This document shows positions 1-7,918 of a DNA stretch of 64,000 nucleotides, one piece after another (within the stretch, counting starts at the first letter, position 1; each line of letters begins with the position of its first letter). Under the pieces are notes generated by a model. The model made no database searches. It saw nothing but the letters and a program-made list of their open reading frames with translations, and had not been told where the DNA came from. Location of the stretch: the NCBI GenBank assembly GCA_022803075.1, contig JAFFTF010000002.1, positions 38,089 to 102,088 of the forward strand. The letters run 5' to 3'. Made by a program: the position numbers and the translations under genes. Origin of the DNA: Micrococcales bacterium 31B (lineage in GTDB: Bacteria > Actinomycetota > Actinomycetes > Actinomycetales > Dermabacteraceae).

Positions 1-2
1 TA

Positions 3-674
3 CTGCAGTCGCCACGGGCGCACGGGCAGCATGTAATGCCACTCGCCGCCCCGCTGTGCGAGAGTGCGCAGCCGGGGCAGCGTGTGGCGGTGAAATCCGG
101 GAATCTTCGTCGATGCGATGTGGTCGAGCAGCACGCGCACCTTGACGCCGCGCGACTGCGCGCGCAGCAGCGCCTCAAACACGGGCCCCGTGGTCTCGTC
201 GTAGGCGAGAATGTAAAACTCGAGATGCACCTGGTGTTCGGCCTGGTCAATGTCGTGCGCCATGGCCTTGATGGTGGCCTCGTAATTGCCCTGCACGATC
301 ACGCGATTGCCGCCGATCATGGGCACGGCGCCGAGCTCGCTGTTCATGCGGGCGACCGTGTCCATCCACTCCGGGCCGGGGTGCTGCAGGTCGATCTCGG
401 CTGCGCCGTCGGTGGAATGCATGATGATTTCGTTGATCTCGCGCTGCTTGCGTCGGCGCTTAGCGGGCAGCTTGTTGCTGCCGAGCAGCGCGAACGCGAG
501 GATGCCCACGAAGGGAATCAAGAAGATCGCCATGAGCCAGGCCACGCTCGTGATGGGGCGGCGATTGCGCGGCACGATCAGCAGCGCGGCCACGCGAATG
601 AGCAGGTCTATCGCGAAGGCCGCGACGGTACCCCAGCCCGAATCCGTGAAGAGTGAAAAATCGAACGCATTCAT
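3..674 (-). CDS. cls: Cardiolipin synthase, N-terminal part (cut by window edge)
   Basis: Reading the minus strand from the ATG at 674 gives an open frame of 224 codons that runs off the window. Residues about 15-34 and 41-62 are two hydrophobic segments, as in membrane-anchored bacterial cardiolipin synthases. A basic linker follows (KLPAKRRRKQRE), then the start of the first phospholipase-D domain: segments such as HQVHLEFYILAYDETTGPVF, GVKVRVLLDHIAS and EWHYMLPVRPW are typical of the family. The sequence stops just before the first HKD motif is expected, so catalysis cannot be checked. The known reaction joins two phosphatidylglycerols, or PG with CDP-diacylglycerol, to form cardiolipin at the inner face of the membrane. 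The gene is transcribed toward the left edge, away from the VOC operon, which reads in the same direction 95 bp upstream. Confidence 0.88.
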   Translation of the reverse strand, partial: MNAFDFSLFTDSGWGTVAAFAIDLLIRVAALLIVPRNRRPITSVAWLMAIFLIPFVGILAFALLGSNKLPAKRRRKQREINEIIMHSTDGAAEIDLQHPGPEWMDTVARMNSELGAVPMIGGNRVIVQGNYEATIKAMAHDIDQAEHQVHLEFYILAYDETTGPVFEALLRAQSRGVKVRVLLDHIASTKIPGFHRHTLPRLRTLAQRGGEWHYMLPVRPWRLQ

Positions 675-769
675 CGGGGCGATTCTCTCACGGGCGCCGG
701 GGTGGCGGACGCCGCGTCCGCCCGCCTTCCAGCGTCGCCCCGTTCAGGCTTCGTGCCGTCCCTTTTTGC

Positions 770-1261
770 CTAGTTCCACATCTGCAGATAGGGGTTAGAG
801 CACAGCTCGATCGCGGTGCCCCACGGGTCGGAGCAGTACACGATGCGGAAGTTCTTCTCGGGGTTCACCACAATGACGTCGCTGGTTTGCGCTCCCCCGG
901 CCGCGACGATGCGCGCCGCAGTGGCCTCGAGGTCGGGGGCAGTGAGCGCGACGTGATAAATGCCGGGCCGCGTGGGGGCGAACTCGGCGCGTCCGTCGGC
1001 CGGCGTCGCGGCGAACTGAAACAGTTCGAGTCCCGCGCCGTCGGCGAAGGCGAGGTGCGCGAAGCGAATCGAGCCGAAGCCCGCGCCGTAAATATTGGCG
1101 GCGGCGCGACCCAACGGTGAATCGTCCTCGACCATTTCGATGGGCCCGGCCAGCAGGTAGAGGCCGAGGGATTCGGTGTACCAGGCCACCGCGGCGTCCA
1201 GGTCGGGAACGGTCGCGCCCGCGTGGGAGTACGCGACGCTGGGGGTTGAGAGGTCAGTCAT
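770..1261 (-). CDS. VOC (glyoxalase/dioxygenase-fold) family protein
   Basis: This is a 163-residue single-domain vicinal-oxygen-chelate protein. It opens with the usual beta strand (VAYSHAGATVPDLDAAVAWY) and ends with a second metal-binding type half (IYHVALTAPDLEATAARI and DPWGTAIELCS). The probable metal ligands are the His in YSHAGATV, the Glu in LELFQF, the His in IYHVALT and the Glu in TAIELC. I chose ATG 1261; a GTG at 1270 gives three more residues and would overlap the upstream FAD oxidoreductase by 4 bp. It is the last gene of an operon with the NCS1 permease and that oxidoreductase, so it probably acts on a product of the imported compound. The substrate cannot be read from sequence. 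Confidence 0.85.
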   Translation of the reverse strand: MTDLSTPSVAYSHAGATVPDLDAAVAWYTESLGLYLLAGPIEMVEDDSPLGRAAANIYGAGFGSIRFAHLAFADGAGLELFQFAATPADGRAEFAPTRPGIYHVALTAPDLEATAARIVAAGGAQTSDVIVVNPEKNFRIVYCSDPWGTAIELCSNPYLQMWN

Positions 1262-1266
1262 GGCGA

Positions 1267-2967
1267 TCACTTTCGCTTGAGGGTCGCGTCGGCGACCTGG
1301 TTCCAGATTTTCTTGGCGCGCCCGATCATCACGTCACGCTGCTGCGCGCGGCGCTGCCCGCCGAGCAGGGTCTGCGCGACGATGTGGCCCGACCCACCGC
1401 CGAGGCCGGGGCCGGGGTGGGTCGACGCGCCGATGTGCCACAGGCCGTCCACCTTGGTCTTGTGGTGGGCGCTGGGCGTGGGGCGCCACAGCAGGTTTTG
1501 ATCGAGCTCGGCGCTGCCCGAATATGGGTCGCCGCGCCGCGCGTTGGGGTTGGCGGCCTCGAGGTCGGTCGGCGCGATCACCTCGAAGGCCAGGATGCTC
1601 TCGCCAAACCCCGGGGCGTGCCGTTCGATGCGCTCAAAGATGCGCCGCGCGTAGTCGTGCTTGAGTGAGGCGTCCCAGCCGCCGCTCGGGTCGAGCTCGC
1701 CCGCGGCGTCGCCCACGGGCTGGTAGGGCACCTCCTGCAGCTGAATCCAGAGGGTCGCCTGGCCCTCGGGCGCGCGCGTGGGGTCGAGCAGCGACTGTTG
1801 GCCCACGACGACCGTCGCGTGGCGGGGCAGGAGGCCGGCCTCGGCTTCGGCGCAGGCGATGGCGGTCGTGGCGGACCCGTCGCTGAGGTGCAGCAACGGC
1901 ACCTCGGCGAGCCGCGGGTCGCTCCACGGCACGGGGCGGTTCAGCGCCACGTGAATCTGCATCGCACCGCGGCCGTACCGGTAGGCGGACGCCTCGGCGG
2001 CCACCTCGGCGGGCGGCTGCGGCACCAGGTCGCCATAGAGGGCCTGCGGCGTGACGCTCGCGAGCACCGCCTCGGTGGCGTACAGGTTCTCTGGGGTGCC
2101 CGGCATGGTGGAGGCGACGACGCACCCGTAGGCGCGCTGGTCCTTCACGAGCACCTGCGTGACCTCGGCCCCCGTGTAGATGGTGACCCCGCGCTCGCGC
2201 AGCAGCGCCTCGAAGGCGCGCACGAACTGTCCCGCTCCGCCGCGCACGATGGGCAGGCCGAACTGGTGCATGGTGAGCGCCATGAGGGGCAGCATGACGC
2301 CGCCGCTCGCGGAGTCGGGGCTGAGGCCCGCGTGCAGCAGCCAGGGTGCCCACAGGTGGTCGGCCTCGGGGCCCGCGAAGCGCGCCGAGCAGTAATTGCG
2401 GCCGCTCGTGACGGCGTCGCGCACGAGGGCCTCGATGCCGCGGGCGCGCAGGTTTTTCAGGGTGCCCCACGAGAGATTCATGGCGCCGAGCGAGGTGCCG
2501 AGGGCCGCCCCGCGCAGCTCGGAACCCAGCACGCCGAACACCGTCTGCGCGCGCGAGCCGAGCTCGCCGAGCATCGCCTGATAAGCCTGCGAGTCGCCCG
2601 GGGCGCGGAACGCCGCAGCCGTCTGCCGGGCGTCGCGGTGCGCGAGGGTCACGCTCCCGTCGGCGGCGACGCTACCCGTGACGTAGCCGTCGCTGTTCGC
2701 GTACTCGAGGCCGTGCCGGTGCAGGTCGGCACCGAGCTCGCCGTAGGCCGCGCCCGCCACAAAGAGCGGATGCCACGACGAGTAGGTGTCGTGCGTGAAC
2801 CCGGGGTGCGTGAGTTCGCCCGAGGCGATGAACCCACCGATCTGGGGGTTGCGTTCGACGAGGGCCACGCGCTGCCCCGCGCCCGCGAGTTCTGCCGCCG
2901 CCACGAGGCCGTTGATGCCCGAGCCGATGACGATGGTTTCAAACGTTTGGGGCGAACTCGTTTTCAT
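1267..2967 (-). CDS. Phytoene-dehydrogenase-like FAD-dependent oxidoreductase
   Basis: This is a 566-residue flavoprotein of the CrtI/COG1233 type. A dinucleotide-binding motif sits at the N-terminus (ETIVIGSGINGLVAAAELA, about residues 10-28), followed by the acidic end of strand 2 (VALVERN) and the family motif QIGGFIASGELTHPGF. The C-terminus carries the second FAD motif (GLWHIGASTHPGPGLGGGSG). No carotenoid genes are nearby, so a carotenoid substrate is unlikely; many members of this group have no known substrate. The start ATG at 2967 overlaps the NCS1 permease stop by 4 bp (ATGA), and the VOC gene follows directly. Together these suggest uptake, oxidation and further conversion of one small molecule. 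Confidence 0.85.
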   Translation of the reverse strand: MKTSSPQTFETIVIGSGINGLVAAAELAGAGQRVALVERNPQIGGFIASGELTHPGFTHDTYSSWHPLFVAGAAYGELGADLHRHGLEYANSDGYVTGSVAADGSVTLAHRDARQTAAAFRAPGDSQAYQAMLGELGSRAQTVFGVLGSELRGAALGTSLGAMNLSWGTLKNLRARGIEALVRDAVTSGRNYCSARFAGPEADHLWAPWLLHAGLSPDSASGGVMLPLMALTMHQFGLPIVRGGAGQFVRAFEALLRERGVTIYTGAEVTQVLVKDQRAYGCVVASTMPGTPENLYATEAVLASVTPQALYGDLVPQPPAEVAAEASAYRYGRGAMQIHVALNRPVPWSDPRLAEVPLLHLSDGSATTAIACAEAEAGLLPRHATVVVGQQSLLDPTRAPEGQATLWIQLQEVPYQPVGDAAGELDPSGGWDASLKHDYARRIFERIERHAPGFGESILAFEVIAPTDLEAANPNARRGDPYSGSAELDQNLLWRPTPSAHHKTKVDGLWHIGASTHPGPGLGGGSGHIVAQTLLGGQRRAQQRDVMIGRAKKIWNQVADATLKRK

Positions 2968-4436
2968 AGGGTCCTCTCGGTGATGCGGGTGGCGCCGGGG
3001 GTGCTGCCAGCGGCGGCGGCGGGGCCCGACGGGCCACCGGAGCGTCCGGGCAAAATGCGGCGCAACGGCGGGTACAGGGCCAGCACTATCACCAGACTTA
3101 CCAGGAATCCGAGGGGCGTGACGCCGGTTTCTGAAAGAACCGACCCGGCCACGGCGGCGACCACGACGCTGATCAGCCCGGCCCAGTTCACGGGCTCGCT
3201 ATCGGCCAGCACGGCGGGCTGCCGCCGCCGCACGATGAAGAAATCGGCGATGATGACTGCCGCGAGCGAGGTGGTGGTGACGCCGAGGATCCCGAGGAAG
3301 CTCGCGATGAAGCCGAGGATGTCGGCGGCGACCATGATCAGGCCAATCACATTGCCGACGATTACCATGCTGAGGCGGCTCGGGGTGCGGCCGGTGAGTC
3401 CGTTGACGAGGTTCGACAGCGAGAGCGAGCCCGAGTAGGCGTTGAGCACCTGGGCCTTCGCCTGCGCGACGTACATGAGCACGAAGCCGAAGATGCCGAA
3501 GAGCACGATGAAGTAGGCGCCGGTGTTGTTCGCGATCATCCAGTTCATCTTGTCGGCGACCGACTCGCCTATTTGCGAGGCCGCCTCGGCGGGGTGGGTC
3601 GAGAGAAACTCAGAAACCAGCGGGTTGCTCGCGTGCACGATGAATGCGCCAACGATCACGACCACGATGTCGATCATGATGGCACCGCCGACGGCCAGAA
3701 TGCCAACGTCGCGAGTGCTGCGCGCGTAGCGGGCGAAGTCGGCGTCGACGAGGGCGAGGGCGCCCGCCGAGCCCGCGAGCATCGAGATGACGAGACCGAA
3801 GTTGGCGCTCGCGTCGCCGCCGGGCACGGCGGGGCCCGCCGCGAGCACGTCGCTAACGCTGACTCCGCTGCGCACCATCGCGACCACGGTCATGACAATC
3901 ACGAGCGCCGTGAAGGCGATGAGCAGGATGGTCGAGGTGGCCTGCACGATCTTCATGCCGTAGATCGTGAGGATCACCCAAATGACCGTGAGCACGCCGT
4001 AGATGACGATCGCGTTCAGAGTGGTGGGCGCCCAGCCGAGCATGAACAGGGTGCCGTAGTAGAGCAGGGCGTTTTCGAGGGCGAGAAAGCCGAGAATCAT
4101 GAACGCGAAGATCGCCGAGGCGAGGGCCGAGCCGCGCGAGCCGAGGCCGTAGGCGCGTGCCGTGACGGTGCTCGACGTGCCGGAGACGTAGGCGACGTGG
4201 CCGACGAGCCAGCCGAGCACGCCGCCGAAGACGCACACGATGACGCCCGCGAGAATGCCGTAGCCGACTCCGACGATGGCGGTGACGCCGGCCGCGATGG
4301 CGATCTGCACGAGGGTCGAGGCGATGCCGGCTGTGTTGGTCATGAGACCCCAGCCGGAGCGGCGCTCGCTGAGAGGAACTTGAGTGAGCGCGTGGTCTTC
4401 TGTGCGCGCGCTGAGGGAGGAAGGTTCGCTGGTCAT
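2964..4436 (-). CDS. NCS1-type (purine-cytosine permease family) transporter
   Basis: This is a 490-residue polytopic membrane protein with about 12 predicted segments, starting GWGLMTNTAGIASTLVQIAI and ending in a basic, proline/glycine-rich tail. NCS1-like features are the GL/SMxNTAG-type first helix, the Gly-rich segment GILAGVIVCVFGGVLGWLVG and the DADFARYARST motif, which matches the conserved D-x-x-R-Y region of cytosine/hydantoin permeases. It is probably a proton- or sodium-coupled importer of a nucleobase or other small heterocycle. It is the first gene of an operon with an FAD oxidoreductase and a VOC protein. One copy of the dispersed 12-mer (3037-3048) encodes part of the variable C-terminal tail. 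The exact substrate is not predictable. Confidence 0.87.
   Translation of the reverse strand: MTSEPSSLSARTEDHALTQVPLSERRSGWGLMTNTAGIASTLVQIAIAAGVTAIVGVGYGILAGVIVCVFGGVLGWLVGHVAYVSGTSSTVTARAYGLGSRGSALASAIFAFMILGFLALENALLYYGTLFMLGWAPTTLNAIVIYGVLTVIWVILTIYGMKIVQATSTILLIAFTALVIVMTVVAMVRSGVSVSDVLAAGPAVPGGDASANFGLVISMLAGSAGALALVDADFARYARSTRDVGILAVGGAIMIDIVVVIVGAFIVHASNPLVSEFLSTHPAEAASQIGESVADKMNWMIANNTGAYFIVLFGIFGFVLMYVAQAKAQVLNAYSGSLSLSNLVNGLTGRTPSRLSMVIVGNVIGLIMVAADILGFIASFLGILGVTTTSLAAVIIADFFIVRRRQPAVLADSEPVNWAGLISVVVAAVAGSVLSETGVTPLGFLVSLVIVLALYPPLRRILPGRSGGPSGPAAAAGSTPGATRITERTL
3037..3048. repeat. Dispersed dyad 12-mer CCGGAGCGTCCG (representative copy)
   Basis: The exact 12-mer CCGGAGCGTCCG (arms CCGGA/TCCGG around GCG when extended by one G) occurs here and at 8067-8078, 12714-12725, 17029-17040, 18494-18505 (reverse), 31056-31067 (reverse) and 38831-38842. 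One-mismatch copies lie at 33158-33169 and 27509-27520. Six of the seven exact copies are inside genes, in different reading frames, but always in tails or linkers that look tolerant of insertion. One is intergenic. I do not know its role. Confidence 0.75.
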
Positions 4437-4528
4437 GAGGCACCTCTGCGTTGAGATCCAAGGAGTACTTCCGCAGTGTATGTCGCACCCGTGACGAACG
4501 TTATTTTTTTAACATGTTTTTGCGGACG

Positions 4529-4568
4529 CGCGCGGGCCGGGTCTCGCGTTGGCACCCGACCCGCGCGT
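4529..4568 (-). terminator. GC-rich hairpin after the GH2 gene
   Basis: CGCGCGGG-C-CGGGT (4529-4542) pairs with ACCCG-A-CCCGCGCG (4554-4567). It lies directly downstream of the GH2 stop on the minus strand. There is no clear U-tract, so it may be a rho-independent-like or stabilising hairpin. Confidence 0.45.
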
Positions 4569-4578
4569 TCAGAGGCCG

Positions 4579-6477
4579 TTACGCCACGGGCCGCGTGCGC
4601 TCGATGGCCGCCTCGCGCACCTGCACGGCGCGCAGACGCTCGACATCAAACTTCTCGCTGCGGTCGAAACCGTAGACGCCGTTTTGCTCTTGGAACACGT
4701 CGGTCAACTGCGTGTAGCAGTAACCAAACATGTGCTCGTTGTCGAGCAGCACGTCGGTGAGGCCCTTAAACCGGCGGTAGAACGCCTCGAGGTCGCGCAC
4801 GCGGTCGCCGTAGCCCCACGACGACTCGAGGGACTGGCCGTTCGCGGCGTTTTGTTGCGCCGCGAGTTCGGCGTTCCACCAGATGCCGCCGTACTCGCTC
4901 ACCCAGAACGGCTGCCCCTCGTAGGGCAGCGACACCTCGGCGTCGCCCGCGACGCGGTTCACGAACGGCTTGCCCTGCGCGAGACCCGCCTGCTGTTTCG
5001 CGAACTTCTTGGGGTCTTGTTCATAGGAGTGCGAGTCGTACACGTCGAGGTGGCGCAGGCGGTGCGAATAGCCGGACGCGTCGATGACGGGCCTGGTCGG
5101 GTCGGCGAGCTTGGTCGCCTCGTACAGCGCGACCGTGGCGTCGTCCAGCACCGTGATGCGGTCATGCAGGTTCTGGTGCGTCTCGTTGAGGGGGCACCAC
5201 CCGATGATCGAGGGATGATTGATGTCGCGCTGCAAGATCTGCACCCACTCGGCCACGAAATTGACCTGCGGCGCCTGGTTGTACCCGGGAATCCCCTGGC
5301 CCGAGACGCCCCAGTCGCCGTACTCGCCCCACACGAGGTAGCCGAGCCGGTCGGCGTGATACAAGAAGCGCTCCTCGAACACCTTCTGGTGCAGTCGAGC
5401 GCCGTTGAAGCCCGCGCGCAGGCTCAGTTCGATGTCGCGCACGAGATCGGCGTCGCTCGGCGCGGTCATAAGGCCGTCGGCGTAGTAGCCCTGATCGAGC
5501 ACGAGCCGCTGGAACGTGGGCCGACCGTTCAGCAGCACGCGCTGGCCGTCAATGGCCACGCTGCGCAGCGCGGTGTACGCGTGCACCGTATCGGTCTGCT
5601 CGCCGGCCGTCAGCGAGAGCTCCACGTCGTAGAGGTTGCCCTGGCCGACGCCCCACGGGTGCACGTGCTCGGCGGGAATCGCGAGGTGGAGGCTAGGCGC
5701 GAGGTCAAGGTCAGCGCGCGTGGTGCCCTCGGCGACCACCTCGCCCTCCCACGAAACACGCGCCGACAGCGTCGAGCCGGGAACGTTCTGGCTGATCGCG
5801 GCAGTGAGGTGGATCGCTCCCTGCGCCAGGTTGGGCAGCATGGTCACGCGCCGCACGTGCGCCGCGCGGGGCACGGCCTCGAGCCACACGGTCTGCCAGA
5901 TGCCGGTCGTGCGCGTGTACTGGCAGTGGGTGTTGAGCTCCCACGTGGCCTGCTTGCCGCGGGCCTGAATCGTGTTCTTGTGATCGCGTGCGCGCACCAC
6001 GAGCGAGTGGTCGCCGCCACCGGCCTGACCGGCCCGACGCTGCCGACGGGCCGCCAGGGCGTCCGTAATATCGGCGCTGAACGAGCTGAAGCCGCCCCGG
6101 TGACGCACCACCTCGGCGCCGTTGACCCACACCGTGGCGTCGTGGTCGACGGCGCCGAAGTGCAGGATGAACCGCAGGTCATCGCGGCCCTGCCAGCCCT
6201 CGGGCAGGTCGAGCGTGCGGCGGTACCAGACCGATTCGAGAAAGCTGGTATTGCCGATGCCGGAGAGCTCGGATTCGGGGGCGAACGGCACGGTGATTTT
6301 GTGCTTGTAGGCCTTCGTGAGCAGACCGCGCTCGAGGCCCGTGTCGCTGGGGTCGATGGCGAAATCCCAGTCTCCGTTGAGGTTTAACCACTCGGGGCGA
6401 TGAAACTGGGGGCGGGGGTGTTCTGGACGGGGGGTGGTGGCGTTGGCATTGAGCGCCGGGCTGGTTTCGGTGACCAC
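4579..6477 (-). CDS. Glycoside hydrolase family 2 enzyme (beta-galactosidase/beta-glucuronidase type)
   Basis: This is a 632-residue cytoplasmic glycosidase; no signal peptide is visible. An N-terminal sugar-binding jelly roll (RPEWLNLNGDWDFAID, then WYRRTLDLPEGW and GAVDHDATVWVNGAEV) is followed by an immunoglobulin-like domain and a TIM barrel. The acid/base Glu is in GWCPLNETHQN (about residue 425) and the nucleophile is probably the Glu in PFWVSEYGGIWW (about residue 527). I chose GTG 6477, which has AAGAAGG five bases upstream and lies 3' of a promoter at 6586-6558. The same frame is open further upstream, but that part runs across the promoter and into lacI. It probably cleaves the oligosaccharide or glycoside taken up by the ABC importer beyond lacI. 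The sugar specificity is uncertain. Confidence 0.88.
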   Translation of the reverse strand: MVTETSPALNANATTPRPEHPRPQFHRPEWLNLNGDWDFAIDPSDTGLERGLLTKAYKHKITVPFAPESELSGIGNTSFLESVWYRRTLDLPEGWQGRDDLRFILHFGAVDHDATVWVNGAEVVRHRGGFSSFSADITDALAARRQRRAGQAGGGDHSLVVRARDHKNTIQARGKQATWELNTHCQYTRTTGIWQTVWLEAVPRAAHVRRVTMLPNLAQGAIHLTAAISQNVPGSTLSARVSWEGEVVAEGTTRADLDLAPSLHLAIPAEHVHPWGVGQGNLYDVELSLTAGEQTDTVHAYTALRSVAIDGQRVLLNGRPTFQRLVLDQGYYADGLMTAPSDADLVRDIELSLRAGFNGARLHQKVFEERFLYHADRLGYLVWGEYGDWGVSGQGIPGYNQAPQVNFVAEWVQILQRDINHPSIIGWCPLNETHQNLHDRITVLDDATVALYEATKLADPTRPVIDASGYSHRLRHLDVYDSHSYEQDPKKFAKQQAGLAQGKPFVNRVAGDAEVSLPYEGQPFWVSEYGGIWWNAELAAQQNAANGQSLESSWGYGDRVRDLEAFYRRFKGLTDVLLDNEHMFGYCYTQLTDVFQEQNGVYGFDRSEKFDVERLRAVQVREAAIERTRPVA

Positions 6478-6557
6478 GGTGACCTTCTTGTTCGCGGACG
6501 ACGGCGGCGGGCGGCGTCGACTCTCGGGGCTTCGTTGCGCGGGAGCGCGTGTCTGCC

Positions 6558-6586
6558 ACTTTACATTACAACGTGAGAATGTTGAA
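6558..6586 (-). promoter_or_regulatory. GH2 promoter with LacI-type operator
   Basis: Read on the minus strand, TTCAAC (6586-6581) and TAAAGT (6563-6558) are separated by 17 bp. The spacer contains TTCTCACGTTGTAA (6579-6566), which has the CGTTGTAA half-site centred on CG. The same half-site sits in the promoter of the divergent ABC operon. This fits repression by the LacI protein encoded between them. Confidence 0.6.
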
Positions 6587-6620
6587 GCCCGCGAGCCGTA
6601 GCGTTGAATTTCGGGATTGT

Positions 6621-7751
6621 TCAGCGCGGGGGCCGCGCCGAGCCCGTCGATTCGCGCGCGATCAGGCGATGCGGTACGAACGAATCGCGCCAGGGCGTGT
6701 CGTCGCCGTCGATGCGGCGCAGCACCTCGTCGATCGCCCGCTCCGCGACCCCGCCAATGTCGGGCGCGATCGTCGTGAGCGCGGGCCGCAGGTACTCGCT
6801 CTCGGGAGCGTTGTCCCAACCGGCCACGCGCACCTGCCCCGGCACCGACACGCCGCGCTGCTGCAGCTCGTGCATGACCCCCATCGCGAGCAGATCGTTC
6901 GCGCAGATCACCGCGTCGGGCAGGTGCACGGCATTGGCGATGCGAGCGCCGATCATGCGACCCTCCTCGCGGTCGTAGCGGCGCGTCGCGTGCAGCTGAC
7001 TCGGCTCGACCTCGATCCCCGCGACCCGCAACTGCTCGCGAAAACCCTGAAAGCGCAGGTAGCCGGTCGCGTCGCGCGGCTCGTGACCGCCCACATAGGC
7101 GAGAGAGCGAGCCCCCCGGTCGAGGCAGTGCTGCGTGAGCTCGCGGGCCGAGGCCACGTTGTCGATGCTCACGTGGTCGGCGTTCGCGCCGTAAAGGCGC
7201 TCGCCGAGCACGACGAGCGGGGTGTCGTCGCGCGCGGCGGCGAAATCGTCGGCGCTCAGGCTGATGGGGTTGAAGATGATGCCGTCGACGCTGCGGTGTC
7301 GCGCTCCCGCGGCAATTCGCCGCTCGGCCTCGCGGTCGCCGTGCGTGAGCTCGATGAGTACGCTGATGCCGCGGCGCTCGGCGCGCGCGATGAGGGTTTC
7401 GGCGAGCGCCCCGAAGTAGGGCGAGTTGATCACCGAAACCGCGAAGAGCAGGGTGTTCGTGCGGCCCTGGCGCAACTGCCGGCCCGCGAGATTGGGGCGA
7501 TAACCGAGTTCTCGGATCGCCGCGAGCACGCGTTCCCGCGTCTCGGGGCGCACGTTGGAGCGCTCGTGCACCACGTTAGACACGGTCTTCCAGGAGACGC
7601 CCGCTCGCGCCGCGACCTCCTTGATGCCGACCGGCTTGGAGCCGCGCGGGCGGATCGCGGCGCGCGGAGCGGACTGCTGCGTTTCTTGCGGTGAGGCGTG
7701 TGTCGCGGCGTCGCCGACCTCGGGTTTTGCGGGGGTAGCCATGAGAATCAT
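6621..7751 (-). CDS. LacI-family transcriptional regulator
   Basis: This is a 376-residue repressor. A low-complexity N-terminal stretch precedes the LacI helix-turn-helix (GIKEVAARAGVSWKTVSNVV, about residues 42-61) and hinge (LGYRPNLAGRQLRQGRTNTL). A periplasmic-binding-protein-like effector domain follows. Its C-terminal part includes AVICANDLLAMGVMHELQQR and VRVAGWDNAPESEYLRPALT, both typical of the family. ATG 7751 has GAGG just upstream; ATG 7742 is also possible. It lies between the GH2 gene (same strand, downstream) and the divergent ABC importer, whose promoters share an operator half-site, so it is probably the local repressor released by the imported sugar. Confidence 0.92.
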   Translation of the reverse strand: MILMATPAKPEVGDAATHASPQETQQSAPRAAIRPRGSKPVGIKEVAARAGVSWKTVSNVVHERSNVRPETRERVLAAIRELGYRPNLAGRQLRQGRTNTLLFAVSVINSPYFGALAETLIARAERRGISVLIELTHGDREAERRIAAGARHRSVDGIIFNPISLSADDFAAARDDTPLVVLGERLYGANADHVSIDNVASARELTQHCLDRGARSLAYVGGHEPRDATGYLRFQGFREQLRVAGIEVEPSQLHATRRYDREEGRMIGARIANAVHLPDAVICANDLLAMGVMHELQQRGVSVPGQVRVAGWDNAPESEYLRPALTTIAPDIGGVAERAIDEVLRRIDGDDTPWRDSFVPHRLIARESTGSARPPR

Positions 7752-7853
7752 TGTGCCTCATGGGGCCGCTCAGCGACACTGCGGGCGCCGTCGGCACCTC
7801 AGGCCCATGCCGCCCGGCCGTCTGCGACGCCCGCCCGGCTTCGCTTTTCGGTG

Positions 7854-7882
7854 TTGCACAGGGTCTAACGTTGTAATAGGGT
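7854..7882 (+). promoter_or_regulatory. ABC importer promoter with LacI-type operator in the spacer
   Basis: TTGCAC (7854-7859) and TAGGGT (7877-7882) are spaced by 17 bp. The spacer holds GTCTAACGTTGTAA (7863-7876), whose right half CGTTGTAA matches the site in front of the GH2 gene. A full palindrome would be TTACAACGTTGTAA; each real site keeps one half well. Confidence 0.62.
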
Positions 7883-7918
7883 GGCGCCACACGTCAACGT
7901 CGACTCAAAGGCGGACCC

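Noticed and set aside
1798..3438. Long open frame (546 codons) on the plus strand opposite the FAD oxidoreductase and permease
   Set aside because: It is the complement of two well-supported genes, with Arg/Gly/His-biased translation typical of the antisense of high-GC coding DNA.
6477..6819. N-terminal extension of the GH2 gene to 6819
   Set aside because: It overlaps the end of lacI and a promoter-like element with operator at 6558-6586; the extra residues are not protein-like.
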